This document shows, one piece after another, positions 7,481 to 16,829 of a DNA stretch of 64,000 nt; the stretch's first letter is position 1, and every line of letters begins with the position of its first letter. The notes under the pieces were generated by a model, which was given only the letters and a program-made list of their open reading frames with translations, was not told the DNA's origin and ran no database searches. Source of the DNA: Muribaculaceae bacterium (GTDB lineage: Bacteria > Bacteroidota > Bacteroidia > Bacteroidales > Muribaculaceae); assembly GCA_023665425.1 (NCBI GenBank), contig JAMPDX010000001.1, positions 287,025 through 351,024 of the forward strand. Reading direction: 5' to 3'. The position numbers were made by a program, and so were the translations under genes.

Positions 7481-8992
7481 TCAGTTGCTTATAGGTATAT
7501 ATGCCTTTACAGGGCCATTGAAGTTGACTTTATGTGTTGAATCCGGCATGACCTTTGGCGGCTTGTGAGTCAGGGTGACTTGCCTGCGCCATGCCGGGGT
7601 GATGGTGTCATGTCTGATAATATAGGTGGCTGTATCATTGAGAGCCGGATAGAGGATGACCAGCTCGTTTGGATTAAGCGAGTGAAATAGAGCTCCGTTA
7701 TGAAGAATTTCTTTTTGCTTTGCCCAGCCGAAATTTTGGCATGGAGTTTGAAAAAGACTCGACACTATGAAGTAAATGATTATGCCAACGTACCCGAATA
7801 ATCGGAGCATATTATCCTTGACCAGGCAAAAGCATACAGGAATAATGAGGCTTGCGAGTGGCGTGAACGGAAAGCTGTATCTGGGTTGGTGGAGCATACT
7901 TGTGTATTGCACAAGCATTATGACTATGATACCCGCAATTAGCAGGGGAACAGTTCCCCTATTAATACACACATTTAATGTGCCGGTTTTCCGATGCTTA
8001 AACAGCAAAATGCCTCCAAAGAATATAAAGCAGATGAGGACAGCCGTGATAGGGATAGTCCAAGTAAGCTCAATGACATCACGTGCCAAGCCATAATTTA
8101 TTGTATTCATCGGGTTGGCAAATGCTTTAGCAGTATGCGAATTTGTGTGGAGCAGGAAGTTGAACCAGCCAAGATATATAGTGTTTGCCAACACCAATGC
8201 CACTAAACAACATAAAGCCACACATCGGAGTATGCTCCATGCAAAACGCCAATTGGATTTATTTACATAGGCAAGAGCTATAAGCAGGGGGCTTATTACC
8301 AGAAAGAAAGCGTTAAGATATCCGGTGGATAATGCCATAGCGGCACTCAATGTGAGAGATATGTATGTGGTGCGCAATGGTGGCTTATCGGAAGAGTTTA
8401 GTTTGCTTACCAATTGAACAAGCCCAAGAGAAAACCAGACTATGGCAAGCGCTGCGAGTTGGTATTCACGCACCAACATGGCACAGTCGGCTGCACCCGG
8501 CGATAGAAATGCCATGGCACAACAGGCTCCGGCGATTAATGCCGGATATTTACCGCGCCACAGTATAGATACTAACTTCCAGAGTAATAGATAAGTAGAG
8601 AAGATTATAAATAGATTTAAGAGTCCGCCACGCCATGCCACGGACTCCGCCGACCAGTGGTGTAGCCCCGTCAGACAAACCCGCAAAGCCATGTAGTAAA
8701 GAGCTGCGTGAGGGGCGTCGGCATTGTCAGCGTATAGTTGCCTGAGGTCTTCAGTTATGGGGTGATTAGCTGTTAAGGTTGATTTGAGGTTTGAGCCGGA
8801 GTAAGAGTCATCCGGCACCGCGTGGTAATAAGCATCGTTGCACTGTGCGAGGAGCACGGAGTACACTTCATCCGGGTGCAGTTCGTGCCGTTGGCTGATG
8901 TCGATGGTACGTAAGATAAGGATGAAAAGTAATAGGCCCCACTTTATCAATGGGGCGATATGCTTGTTGTCAAAAGCATATTGGAGATTCAC
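7481..8992 (-). CDS. GT-C-fold glycosyltransferase-like integral membrane protein
   Basis: A 503-residue membrane protein with about ten hydrophobic segments. The motif ELHPDEVYS (residues 37-45, first periplasmic loop) fits the acidic catalytic loop of GT-C transferases such as ArnT/PMT-like GT39/GT83 enzymes, and MLVREYQLAA near residue 175 fits a second loop motif. Expected role: transfer of a sugar from a lipid carrier at the periplasmic face of the inner membrane; donor and acceptor are unknown. The start is a GTG at 8992 overlapping the stop of the HAD gene (GTGA), implying translational coupling. Overall similarity to known transferases cannot be checked here, so the name rests on topology and the HPDE loop. 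Confidence 0.75.
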   Translation of the reverse strand: MNLQYAFDNKHIAPLIKWGLLLFILILRTIDISQRHELHPDEVYSVLLAQCNDAYYHAVPDDSYSGSNLKSTLTANHPITEDLRQLYADNADAPHAALYYMALRVCLTGLHHWSAESVAWRGGLLNLFIIFSTYLLLWKLVSILWRGKYPALIAGACCAMAFLSPGAADCAMLVREYQLAALAIVWFSLGLVQLVSKLNSSDKPPLRTTYISLTLSAAMALSTGYLNAFFLVISPLLIALAYVNKSNWRFAWSILRCVALCCLVALVLANTIYLGWFNFLLHTNSHTAKAFANPMNTINYGLARDVIELTWTIPITAVLICFIFFGGILLFKHRKTGTLNVCINRGTVPLLIAGIIVIMLVQYTSMLHQPRYSFPFTPLASLIIPVCFCLVKDNMLRLFGYVGIIIYFIVSSLFQTPCQNFGWAKQKEILHNGALFHSLNPNELVILYPALNDTATYIIRHDTITPAWRRQVTLTHKPPKVMPDSTHKVNFNGPVKAYIPISN

Positions 8993-9636
8993 TTGAGGGC
9001 GATTTTAAGTATCTCGGCAGGCGTTGACACAATATGGTCAGCAAAAGCACTGCGCAAGTGAGAAACCGGGCTGAAGCCCCAAGTAACACCCACATTCTCC
9101 ACCAAAGCTCGACGAGCTGTTTCTATATCAACCTTAGAGTCACCCACATACAGCACCTCACTCTTTGGAGTCGGACACTTCAAGAGCGCCTCAAATACCA
9201 CTGATGGGTCCGGCTTGATAGGTCTGCCCTCCACCTGGCCCAGAAGAGCAACAAAAGGAATCTCCGGGAAGTAGTGTGTGACAATCTTCTGCACCGCAGC
9301 TTCATATTTATTGGAGGTTACAGCTATGGATATGTTGTTTTCTGTAAGCTCTTTAAGTAGTTCGGGTATGCCGTTGTATGGCACTGTGGTGTCGCAGCAA
9401 TGTTGGTCATAATACTCCTTGAAACTCTCCACCATTTTGTCAACTGTGGCGGGCGACGCATCCGGCTGCGCACGCTCTATGAGTTTGCGCACACCGTTGC
9501 CCACCATAAAAGGATAAGCGCTCAGCGGGTGCGACTTGTAGCCGTTGCTTTCCAAGGCATAGTTGCAGCTCAGACCGAGGTCATTAATAGTGTTTAAAAG
9601 AGTACCGTCAAGGTCAAAAATCACTAACTTTTTCAT
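8989..9636 (-). CDS. HAD-family phosphatase, phosphoglycolate phosphatase-like
   Basis: A 215-residue HAD hydrolase. Motif I is DLDGT with nucleophile Asp8 and acid/base Asp10; motif II is the T of VTSNK; motif III/IV is KPDPS plus VGDSKVDIETA. A helical cap (residues ~15-80) matches the phosphoglycolate phosphatase/PGMB-like subgroup. The exact substrate cannot be told from sequence; Gph-type removal of 2-phosphoglycolate is the default family role. It lies 18 nt downstream of the CinA-like gene and overlaps the membrane glycosyltransferase gene by 4 nt, in one minus-strand operon. Confidence 0.88.
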   Translation of the reverse strand: MKKLVIFDLDGTLLNTINDLGLSCNYALESNGYKSHPLSAYPFMVGNGVRKLIERAQPDASPATVDKMVESFKEYYDQHCCDTTVPYNGIPELLKELTENNISIAVTSNKYEAAVQKIVTHYFPEIPFVALLGQVEGRPIKPDPSVVFEALLKCPTPKSEVLYVGDSKVDIETARRALVENVGVTWGFSPVSHLRSAFADHIVSTPAEILKIALK

Positions 9637-9654
9637 AGCTCTACATCGAGTACC

Positions 9655-10416
9655 TTATTCATCACCACCATATTCTGGTGGGGTGTAGTTATTACGTATC
9701 ACATTGAGGAGCATCACCATGGCGTGGTTAGTAGCCGCTTCGATAATCTCGTTGCGTGAGCCCTTGAAGTATCTCACCTCGCTGACCACCAGATCATCAT
9801 ATTTCACCGCAAACCAAACAGTGCCTACCGGTTTTGCAGCCGAGCCGCCGTCAGGTCCTGCAATGCCGGATGTAGCCATGCCACAACGTGTGTGCATTAG
9901 GGAGCAGACACCCTTGACCATAGCCTCGACTACCGGACGGCTCACAGCTCCGTGGCGGTCTATCAGGGCGCGATTTACGCCCAATACGCGTGCCTTGATG
10001 TCATTGGCATAGCTCACCACACTACCCAGAAAATAGGCAGAGCTGCCGGAGTTCTCCACTATGCGGTGGGCAATGTTACCGCCAGTGCAGCTTTCGGCTG
10101 AAGATACATTCAACTCATTGTCCAAGAGAGTCTTGCCGAGTAGCTGTGATATAGTGACATCCTCAAGTGATAGCACCTCTTCGGGGAAGAGGTCGGCCAA
10201 AGTGCGCTGATACTTGTTCATATTGAAGCGTAGCAGTTCCAAGCCTTGAGCGGCCCCTTTGAGCAGCACATGAGTGCACTCCCCATGCGTCTTATATGAG
10301 AGCGAGATGTAGTCGGGCAAAGATGCTTCGAAGTGGTGCATCAGTTTTTGCAAGTCTTCGCGGGTGTACCCGTAGATGACCACATGACGTTCCTCTTTAT
10401 GTTTCTTATTCTCCAT
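9655..10416 (-). CDS. CinA C-terminal family protein (PncC-like nicotinamide-nucleotide amidase)
   Basis: A 253-residue protein. Residues ~90-245 are the CinA C-terminal (PncC) domain with the signature SAESCTGG near 105-112, followed by GSVVSYANDIKARVLGV and TSGIAGPDGG. This domain deamidates nicotinamide mononucleotide in NAD recycling. The N-terminal ~85 residues are not the MoeA-like domain of full CinA but resemble its middle KH-like region, so the protein looks like a shortened CinA lacking the ADP-ribose pyrophosphatase part. It starts 3 nt after the tsaD stop and is surely co-transcribed with it. Confidence 0.88.
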   Translation of the reverse strand: MENKKHKEERHVVIYGYTREDLQKLMHHFEASLPDYISLSYKTHGECTHVLLKGAAQGLELLRFNMNKYQRTLADLFPEEVLSLEDVTISQLLGKTLLDNELNVSSAESCTGGNIAHRIVENSGSSAYFLGSVVSYANDIKARVLGVNRALIDRHGAVSRPVVEAMVKGVCSLMHTRCGMATSGIAGPDGGSAAKPVGTVWFAVKYDDLVVSEVRYFKGSRNEIIEAATNHAMVMLLNVIRNNYTPPEYGGDE

Positions 10417-10419
10417 AAA

Positions 10420-11433
10420 TCATATAGTTACCCTTGAGTAGGCCGGGGCCTCCAAGGGGCAAAAGTCTTTGTCCAAAAATTTAAAATAACCGGCAGCCGC
10501 CACCATGGCAGCATTGTCGGTGGTGAATTGTCGTTCCGGTATCCAAGCACGGATACCATGTCGTTGGCAGAACTCGGCCACGGCAGCACGTACGCCGGAG
10601 TTGGCCGACACGCCACCACCTATAGCCAAATGCTTGACAGGATGCTGCTTAACCGCTTTGCCCAGCTTGTCGAGGAGTATCTCGATTATAGTCTGTTGGA
10701 GCGAGGCTGCCAGGTCGGCTTTATTTTTTTCTATAAAATCCGGGTCGGTCTTAAGGTTGTCTCGCAGAGTGTACAGGAACGATGTTTTTAAGCCTGAGAA
10801 AGAGTAGTCAAGACCAGGTATATGGGGCTTGCTTAATTTGAATGTTTTGGGATTACCCAGTGCCGCCAGGCGGTCGATATGAGGGCCACCGGGATAGGGT
10901 AGACCCATCACCTTTGCGCATTTGTCAAATGCCTCGCCTGCAGCATCGTCAATGGTATGACCGAGTATTTCCATCTCGCGTGGACTCTTCACCAATACGA
11001 TTTGTGAATTGCCACCTGATATCAAGAGGCAGATGAAGGGAAATTGCGGCACCTCATCGTCGGGGTGCTTCTTCACAAAGTGCGACAATACGTGAGCATG
11101 GAGGTGGTTGACATCCACGGTGGGTATATCAAGGGCAATTGCCAAACCCTTTGCAAAAGAGACACCTACAAGCAATGAACCTAATAGGCCGGGACCGCGG
11201 GTGAAAGCTATGGCGGATAGCTCATGTTTATCCACACCGGCACGGGTGAGAGCCGCGTTGACCACCGGCAAAATATTCTGAATGTGTGCTCGCGAAGCCA
11301 ACTCCGGCACGACTCCGCCATACTCTTCGTGTACACTCTGAGAGGCGATGACATTGCTAAGCAAGACCCCGTCGCGCACTACGGCTGCCGAGGTGTCATC
11401 ACAAGAAGATTCGATACCCAAAATCGTATTCAT
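10420..11433 (-). CDS. tsaD: tRNA N6-adenosine threonylcarbamoyltransferase TsaD
   Basis: A 337-residue protein of normal family length, starting MNTILGIESSCDDTS, the TsaD N-terminal signature. The metal-binding motif NHLHAHVLSHF (two His, ~109-119), GGGNSQ-type nucleotide loops (LLISGGNSQIVLV) and the C-terminal GGGVSAN are present. TsaD transfers the threonylcarbamoyl group to A37 of ANN-decoding tRNAs together with TsaB and TsaE, which are not in this window. First gene of the minus-strand five-gene operon. Its promoter -7 box ends only 4 nt before the ATG, so the transcript may be leaderless. Confidence 0.97.
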   Translation of the reverse strand: MNTILGIESSCDDTSAAVVRDGVLLSNVIASQSVHEEYGGVVPELASRAHIQNILPVVNAALTRAGVDKHELSAIAFTRGPGLLGSLLVGVSFAKGLAIALDIPTVDVNHLHAHVLSHFVKKHPDDEVPQFPFICLLISGGNSQIVLVKSPREMEILGHTIDDAAGEAFDKCAKVMGLPYPGGPHIDRLAALGNPKTFKLSKPHIPGLDYSFSGLKTSFLYTLRDNLKTDPDFIEKNKADLAASLQQTIIEILLDKLGKAVKQHPVKHLAIGGGVSANSGVRAAVAEFCQRHGIRAWIPERQFTTDNAAMVAAAGYFKFLDKDFCPLEAPAYSRVTI

Positions 11434-11437
11434 ACTG

Positions 11438-11467
11438 CAAAGTTAGCCACAAAATTTGGATTGCAAA
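11438..11467 (-). promoter_or_regulatory. tsaD operon promoter
   Basis: Read on the minus strand, the -33 box TTTG (11467-11464) and the -7 box TAACTTTG (11445-11438) are 18 nt apart. Only 4 nt separate the -7 box from the tsaD ATG, predicting a leaderless or nearly leaderless mRNA. The -33 box lies between the two boxes of the divergent tamB promoter. Confidence 0.7.
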
Positions 11468-11486
11468 AAAAATAGCAGTAATTTTG
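11455..11486 (+). promoter_or_regulatory. tamB-ruvA-sprA-tamL operon promoter
   Basis: A -33 TTTG (11455-11458) and a -7 TAATTTTG (11479-11486) with 20 nt spacing, an ideal Bacteroidota promoter. The predicted start is near 11492, giving a ~60 nt leader before the TTG start codon of tamB. Confidence 0.75.
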
Positions 11487-11551
11487 CATCTTGAAATACT
11501 CAAAAGGGCTATTTTGTCCTTTAACCTCACCGACTCGCGCCGTGAGAAGAG

Positions 11552-14500
11552 TTGAATAAGGCATCGTCTAAGACTATATTGCGCAAAGCATACAAAATAA
11601 TAAGAAGTTTGATAGTGAGTCTGCTGCTTAGTGTGGCAGGGCTCTATTTGTTGCTGTATATAGCAGTGCTACTCCCCCCTGTGCAAAATTTCTTGTGCAA
11701 GGTGGCCGCTGAGCAATTATCCTACAAGACGGGCGGACGTGTGCAGATAGATAAGTTGAGGCTATCTCCATTCAATGAGCTGCAGCTATATGATGTCAAG
11801 CTCGATGACCCAAAGGGAGTGCCGGTGATGAAGGCTCAGACCATCGGTGCAGGCATCAGTCTGGGCAAATTAATCTTTGACCAACGGGTAGTTATTACAT
11901 ACGCCGAGATTATCGGTCTCGACGGCCACATTACTCAATCGCAAGCCGGAGGGCCCACCAATATCCAGTTCTTGATTGATGCTTTCAAGAGTAAGGAAAA
12001 GAAAGAACCCGCCAAGTTTGATGTAGTGCTGAATAATGTCATATTGCGCGACTGCTCAATAAGATTCGATCGATTATGGCTGCCACACAAGTCGGCCGAC
12101 CTGTTTGATGCTAATCATATTAAACTCACTGACCTGTCGGCTGACTTGAGAATGCCGATATTGAAGAACGATGAGTTCAAGGTAGACCTCCGGCAGTTAA
12201 CATTTAAGGAGTCATCGGGCTTGGAGGTCAACAAGGTGTCGGGCGAATTTTATTTGTCAAAATCTCGCATTGAGGTCAACCACTTCAATATGAATTTGCC
12301 GGGCACACAAATCACGCTGCCGGACATGACTTTCGACATAGATGGTTGGCAATCAATTGACAAGCAGATTTTAGAGCAGGAGTTGAGTCTGAAATTATCT
12401 GAATTGACAGTCACACCGTCAGACTTCGCCTGCTTTGTGCCGGCCTTGGAGCATTATACGCAGACTGTATGGCTCACACTGGATGCGTCATATTATGAAG
12501 GAGAACTCCATATAGGCCAATTGGACATCAGTTCACAGCCCGGCATAAAATTGAAGATGCAAGGAGATATTAGTGGCTTGACAGGTCCCTTTAAGGAGAT
12601 GAAGGCCAATCTACCGGTATTGAAACTGGAGGCTGAGGGGCGTGCCATTAATTCAATAATAAACGACTTTGCCAATCTTCCGGATGAAACCAAGGCTCTT
12701 ATAGCTCGATTGGGAGATGTCAAGCTGGATGCTTCCGTAGCCGGCTCTGCCACGTCAGCAGAATTTGACGGCTCATTGTCGATAGCACAAGGCTCTGCCG
12801 ATATAACCGCCAAATATGCCGCATTGCCCGATAACGTTCACTCAATCAAAGGCAATTTCCACACTGAAGGATTTGACCTCGGCTCACTCCTCAACAATAA
12901 TGACTTCGGCCCGTTGAGGGCTGATATTACAGCCGACTTAACAATGCAAGGCACTGACCCGGTGAAAGGACTTAATGGCACCGCTACAATCGATGTACCA
13001 CTGTTTACCTTTAAAGGGTATCCGTATGTTAATATCTTTGCAGACGTAAGTAAAGAGGGCCCCTCAGTCACCGGTAATATCTCGGTGGCCGACCCCAATA
13101 TAGAATTTGATATTGATGCTGACGTAGTAATAGCCGGGGTGCAGTCTACATTAGATGCCGTAGCTGATATCCGCGAGTGCAACATTTCTGCTTTAAATCT
13201 CGGCACACCTTATGATGACGTGTCGCTCACCGGCACCATTGATGCCTCACTTACAGGCAGCAACCTCTCTAATGTGCAAGGCTATATTGATGTTCAAAAT
13301 CTCCGGTTCAGCTCAGCCTCCCAGCCTGAGATAGCGGCAGAACATATCTATGTGGAGTCGCATCGCAGTGAGTTGCCATATTCACTGACAGTACATTCAG
13401 ATTATTTTGATTTTGAACTGACAGGAGAGTATGATTTGCCCTCCCTGCCAAACTCCTTTAAAAAGTTGGCAGCTTATTTCCTGCCTGAACTGTTGCCGGA
13501 TGTTACTCATTATAATTCCGCTAATACCCAAGACTTTGACTTCTCGTTTACGCTAAAGAAGGATAGCGGATTGTTGGAGAAGATCAAGTCACCGGTTACT
13601 CTGTTTGAGGACCTCGCTATCACCGGTTCCTATAATTCGCAGATGGGGGTGGCCAATGTCAATATAGATATACCATATATGCTGCAAGGGGTGAAACGCC
13701 TGATAAAGGATACCCGCCTTGTATTGGACGTCGACACGGCTGCTGACAAGTGCCGACTCGATCTGTCAACTATACTGCCTACCGATAAGGGTGACGTCTC
13801 TTTGGGGCTCGCCGGTGCGATAGCAGAGGGCAAGATTAATACCGACATTAAATGGGATTTGGGTCGCAAACGAGCATATAATGGAGTGGTAAGTCTTACT
13901 GGCGCCTTCAACAGAGATGACGAAACGGGAACCTCGATTATTGATGTTAATGTCAATCCATCTACCTTTGCTGTCTCCGATACTATTTGGACAGTTGATC
14001 CGGGCACCATACGCTATTGTGATAAGGTCCTGACCATCAATAATGTGAAGGTGCATCGACCCGGCCAATATGCCCTTATCGACGGCACGGCCACCACCTC
14101 AGCCGATGATAAGCTTCTCATCTCTCTCAATGACATTGACCTAGATTATATCTTTGAGACGCTCAATATAGAGTATGTGCAATTTGGCGGACGAGCATCC
14201 GGCACCGTAACCGCGGCAGCCCTCTTCAGTAAGGAGCCGCAACTCTATACAGATGATCTGATAGTCAACAATATAACTTACAATCGTTGTGTGTTGGGAG
14301 ATGCATATATTCACTCTCATTTTGACCTCGACAAGAAGAGTGTATACCTCAATGCCAATATAATAGAGAACGGACACAGAGTGGCCAATATCTATGGCGA
14401 TATTTTTGTAGTTGGCGAGGCTCTCGACCTCAATTTTGATGCAGATAAGGTTAAGGTAGACTTCTTGAAGCCCTTCATGATAGCCTTCTGTTCAGATGTC

Positions 14501-16168
14501 AACGGGCGCGCCACAGGCAAAGTGCGACTCTTTGGCACATTCCATGACATTGACTTGACCGGCAAAGTGTTTGCCGATGAGCTGAATATGAAGATAGATG
14601 TGCTCAACACATGGTATTCGGTGAGTGACACTGTTGTCTTGGATCCGGGTAGTATCAATATCAACAATGTCACGGTATATGACCGTGAAGGCCACACAGC
14701 CCAGCTGAATGGCAAAATCACCCACCGTTACTTCCATGAGCCGCACTTTGACTTCGCATTCTCCAAGGCTCAAGATTTCCTGGTTTATGACACCAATGCC
14801 GCCATAAATCCCATTTGGTATGGCACCGTCTACGGGTCCGGCTCAGGTACCATCCATGGTGTGCCGGGATTTATTGACATCAAGGTCGATGTTACGACAT
14901 GTCCGCGCTCCACATTCACATTCGTTATCTCAGATACCGAAGAGGCCGAAACATTTGAATTCATCACATTTACAGATAAACGCAAGGAGGCACTTGAGGC
15001 TGCCGAAATACAGCAGCAAATTAGTGAGGATGACACGCCATGGTATATCAAAGAATTCTATCAGAAACAGAAGAAGAAGGAGCAACAGGCTGCTGCCGCA
15101 ACACGTTATGCCATGGATATACGTGTTACCGCCACTCCTGAGGCCGACCTGACGATAGTGATGGACCCGGTTATGGGTGACAAGATTAAAGCAAATGGCT
15201 CCGGCAATATGCGTATGTCTTATAACAGCGAGGGTGAGCTTGACTTATATGGCACCTACTCCATTGACAAGGGTAGCTACAACTTCACTCTGCAAGATGT
15301 CATAGTCCGCGATTTCAAAATACGTGAGGGCTCCAAGATAACCTTCACCGGCGACCCGTTTGGCGCCAATCTCGACATCACGGCTGCCTATCGTGTGAAT
15401 ACATCGCTCACTGACCTTGACAAATCTTTTGCCGATGATCGAGAGCTGAATCGCACAAATGTACCGGTTGAGGCATTGCTCAAGGTATCCGGCCCCATGA
15501 CAAGCCCTGACATCGACTTTGATATAGAGTTGCCAACACTCACCGAAGATGTGGGCCGCAAAGTCAAGAGTATTGTCTCCACTTCCGACATGATGAACCG
15601 GCAAATAGTTTATCTGTTGGCACTCAACCGCTTTTATACTCCTGACTATATGAGCACTAACGGCTCTAACAATGAGCTCGCTTCGGTCGCATCAACCACT
15701 ATATCATCCCAGTTGTCAAATATACTTGGAGAGTTGACACCAGGATGGAGTTTCTCACCATATTTCCGCACGGAGAAGGGAGACTTCTCCGATATGGAGG
15801 TGGACCTTGCCCTCTCCTCAAGTCTGCTCAATAACCGATTGATACTTAACGGTAACCTTGGTTATAGAGATCGCTCCACCTCCTCCACCACATTTATTGG
15901 AGACTTTGACATCGAGTACCTGCTTAATCGTGCCGGCACATGGCGTTTGAAGGCTTACAATCACTTCAATGACCAGAACTATTACTTGCGCTCGGCACTC
16001 ACTACTCAAGGTGTGGGTATAGTGTTCAAAAAAGACTTTGAGCACTTTTTGCCCGGACTCTTTCACCGCAAGCGTAAAAAGAAAGCGCCGACGCCGGCAG
16101 CCCCCGCTGATGCAGTAACACCCAACACTACCACCTCTGTAAAAACAGACGAGCAGAAGAACGACTAA
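11552..16168 (+). CDS. tamB: TamB-like translocation/assembly protein (DUF490)
   Basis: A 1538-residue protein. The start is a TTG: an in-frame stop lies 9 nt upstream and no ATG precedes the membrane anchor. One hydrophobic helix (residues ~17-43) anchors it in the inner membrane. An AsmA/TamB-type repetitive beta-taco body follows to ~1350, and the C-terminal TamB (DUF490) domain spans ~1200-1500, including ILGELTPGWSFSPYFRTEKG and the closing GIVFKKDFEHF. The tail is Lys/Ala/Pro/Thr-rich. TamB-type proteins bridge the inner membrane and an Omp85 partner and take part in outer-membrane protein insertion or phospholipid transport. The partner TamL is encoded three genes downstream in the same operon, with SprA between. 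Confidence 0.93.
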   Translation: MNKASSKTILRKAYKIIRSLIVSLLLSVAGLYLLLYIAVLLPPVQNFLCKVAAEQLSYKTGGRVQIDKLRLSPFNELQLYDVKLDDPKGVPVMKAQTIGAGISLGKLIFDQRVVITYAEIIGLDGHITQSQAGGPTNIQFLIDAFKSKEKKEPAKFDVVLNNVILRDCSIRFDRLWLPHKSADLFDANHIKLTDLSADLRMPILKNDEFKVDLRQLTFKESSGLEVNKVSGEFYLSKSRIEVNHFNMNLPGTQITLPDMTFDIDGWQSIDKQILEQELSLKLSELTVTPSDFACFVPALEHYTQTVWLTLDASYYEGELHIGQLDISSQPGIKLKMQGDISGLTGPFKEMKANLPVLKLEAEGRAINSIINDFANLPDETKALIARLGDVKLDASVAGSATSAEFDGSLSIAQGSADITAKYAALPDNVHSIKGNFHTEGFDLGSLLNNNDFGPLRADITADLTMQGTDPVKGLNGTATIDVPLFTFKGYPYVNIFADVSKEGPSVTGNISVADPNIEFDIDADVVIAGVQSTLDAVADIRECNISALNLGTPYDDVSLTGTIDASLTGSNLSNVQGYIDVQNLRFSSASQPEIAAEHIYVESHRSELPYSLTVHSDYFDFELTGEYDLPSLPNSFKKLAAYFLPELLPDVTHYNSANTQDFDFSFTLKKDSGLLEKIKSPVTLFEDLAITGSYNSQMGVANVNIDIPYMLQGVKRLIKDTRLVLDVDTAADKCRLDLSTILPTDKGDVSLGLAGAIAEGKINTDIKWDLGRKRAYNGVVSLTGAFNRDDETGTSIIDVNVNPSTFAVSDTIWTVDPGTIRYCDKVLTINNVKVHRPGQYALIDGTATTSADDKLLISLNDIDLDYIFETLNIEYVQFGGRASGTVTAAALFSKEPQLYTDDLIVNNITYNRCVLGDAYIHSHFDLDKKSVYLNANIIENGHRVANIYGDIFVVGEALDLNFDADKVKVDFLKPFMIAFCSDVNGRATGKVRLFGTFHDIDLTGKVFADELNMKIDVLNTWYSVSDTVVLDPGSININNVTVYDREGHTAQLNGKITHRYFHEPHFDFAFSKAQDFLVYDTNAAINPIWYGTVYGSGSGTIHGVPGFIDIKVDVTTCPRSTFTFVISDTEEAETFEFITFTDKRKEALEAAEIQQQISEDDTPWYIKEFYQKQKKKEQQAAAATRYAMDIRVTATPEADLTIVMDPVMGDKIKANGSGNMRMSYNSEGELDLYGTYSIDKGSYNFTLQDVIVRDFKIREGSKITFTGDPFGANLDITAAYRVNTSLTDLDKSFADDRELNRTNVPVEALLKVSGPMTSPDIDFDIELPTLTEDVGRKVKSIVSTSDMMNRQIVYLLALNRFYTPDYMSTNGSNNELASVASTTISSQLSNILGELTPGWSFSPYFRTEKGDFSDMEVDLALSSSLLNNRLILNGNLGYRDRSTSSTTFIGDFDIEYLLNRAGTWRLKAYNHFNDQNYYLRSALTTQGVGIVFKKDFEHFLPGLFHRKRKKKAPTPAAPADAVTPNTTTSVKTDEQKND

Positions 16169-16180
16169 ACACTGAAGATA

Positions 16181-16762
16181 ATGTACGATTATATAAATGG
16201 CAAAATAGCGGAGACTACCCCGACATACGCTGTAATAGACTGCAGCGGGGTGGGCTACGAAGTCAATATCAACCTTATAGATTATACCGCCATCCAAGGT
16301 AAAGAACAGGCAAAATTTTATATTCATGAGTCAATCCGAGAGGATGCACATATTTTATACGGCTTTTTGACCAAAGAGGCGCGCGAAATTTTCCGTCTCC
16401 TTATAGGTGTAAGTGGCGTGGGACCAAACACGGCGCGACTCATAATGAGCTCATTGACAGTGAGAGACATCGAGAATGTTGTCTCTACCGGCCAGGAGTC
16501 CATGCTCAAGGCTGTTAAAGGTATCGGAGGTAAGACCGCGCAGCGCATAATTATCGACCTCAAAGATAAAATAAAAGTAAGCGATGCTACGTTATTTAAT
16601 CAGGCTCCCATGGCATCTCAGACTTATGAAGAGGCGCTTGCAGCTCTTATCATGCTCGGTTTCACAAAGCAAATGAGCGAGAAGGCGCTCAAAAAGTTGT
16701 TCTCTGATTCGCCTACGATATCTGTTGAAGATGCCGTCAAACGGGCCCTCAAAATGCTTTAA
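16181..16762 (+). CDS. ruvA: Holliday junction branch-migration protein RuvA
   Basis: A 193-residue protein of family length starting MYDYINGKIAE. The N-terminal OB fold, two helix-hairpin-helix motifs (GVSGVGPNTAR at ~79-89 and GIGGKTAQR at ~114-122) and the flexible linker plus C-terminal domain III (EEALAALIMLGFTKQM) are all present. RuvA tetramers bind Holliday junctions and load the RuvB helicase. It starts 12 nt after tamB and precedes sprA; the ruvA-sprA order is also found in Flavobacterium, so the neighbourhood is old in the phylum even though the function is unrelated to secretion. Confidence 0.97.
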   Translation: MYDYINGKIAETTPTYAVIDCSGVGYEVNINLIDYTAIQGKEQAKFYIHESIREDAHILYGFLTKEAREIFRLLIGVSGVGPNTARLIMSSLTVRDIENVVSTGQESMLKAVKGIGGKTAQRIIIDLKDKIKVSDATLFNQAPMASQTYEEALAALIMLGFTKQMSEKALKKLFSDSPTISVEDAVKRALKML

Positions 16763-16813
16763 TTTGATGCCAAGCTTTAACTCATTTTCTTATTAATCAA
16801 GGCCTGAGCGCGT

Positions 16814-16819
16814 AGGAGG
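16814..16819 (+). promoter_or_regulatory. Shine-Dalgarno site of sprA
   Basis: A perfect AGGAGG sits 10 nt before the sprA ATG at 16830. Such sites are rare in this window, where most genes lack one. Confidence 0.5.
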
Positions 16820-16829
16820 TATAATTGTA

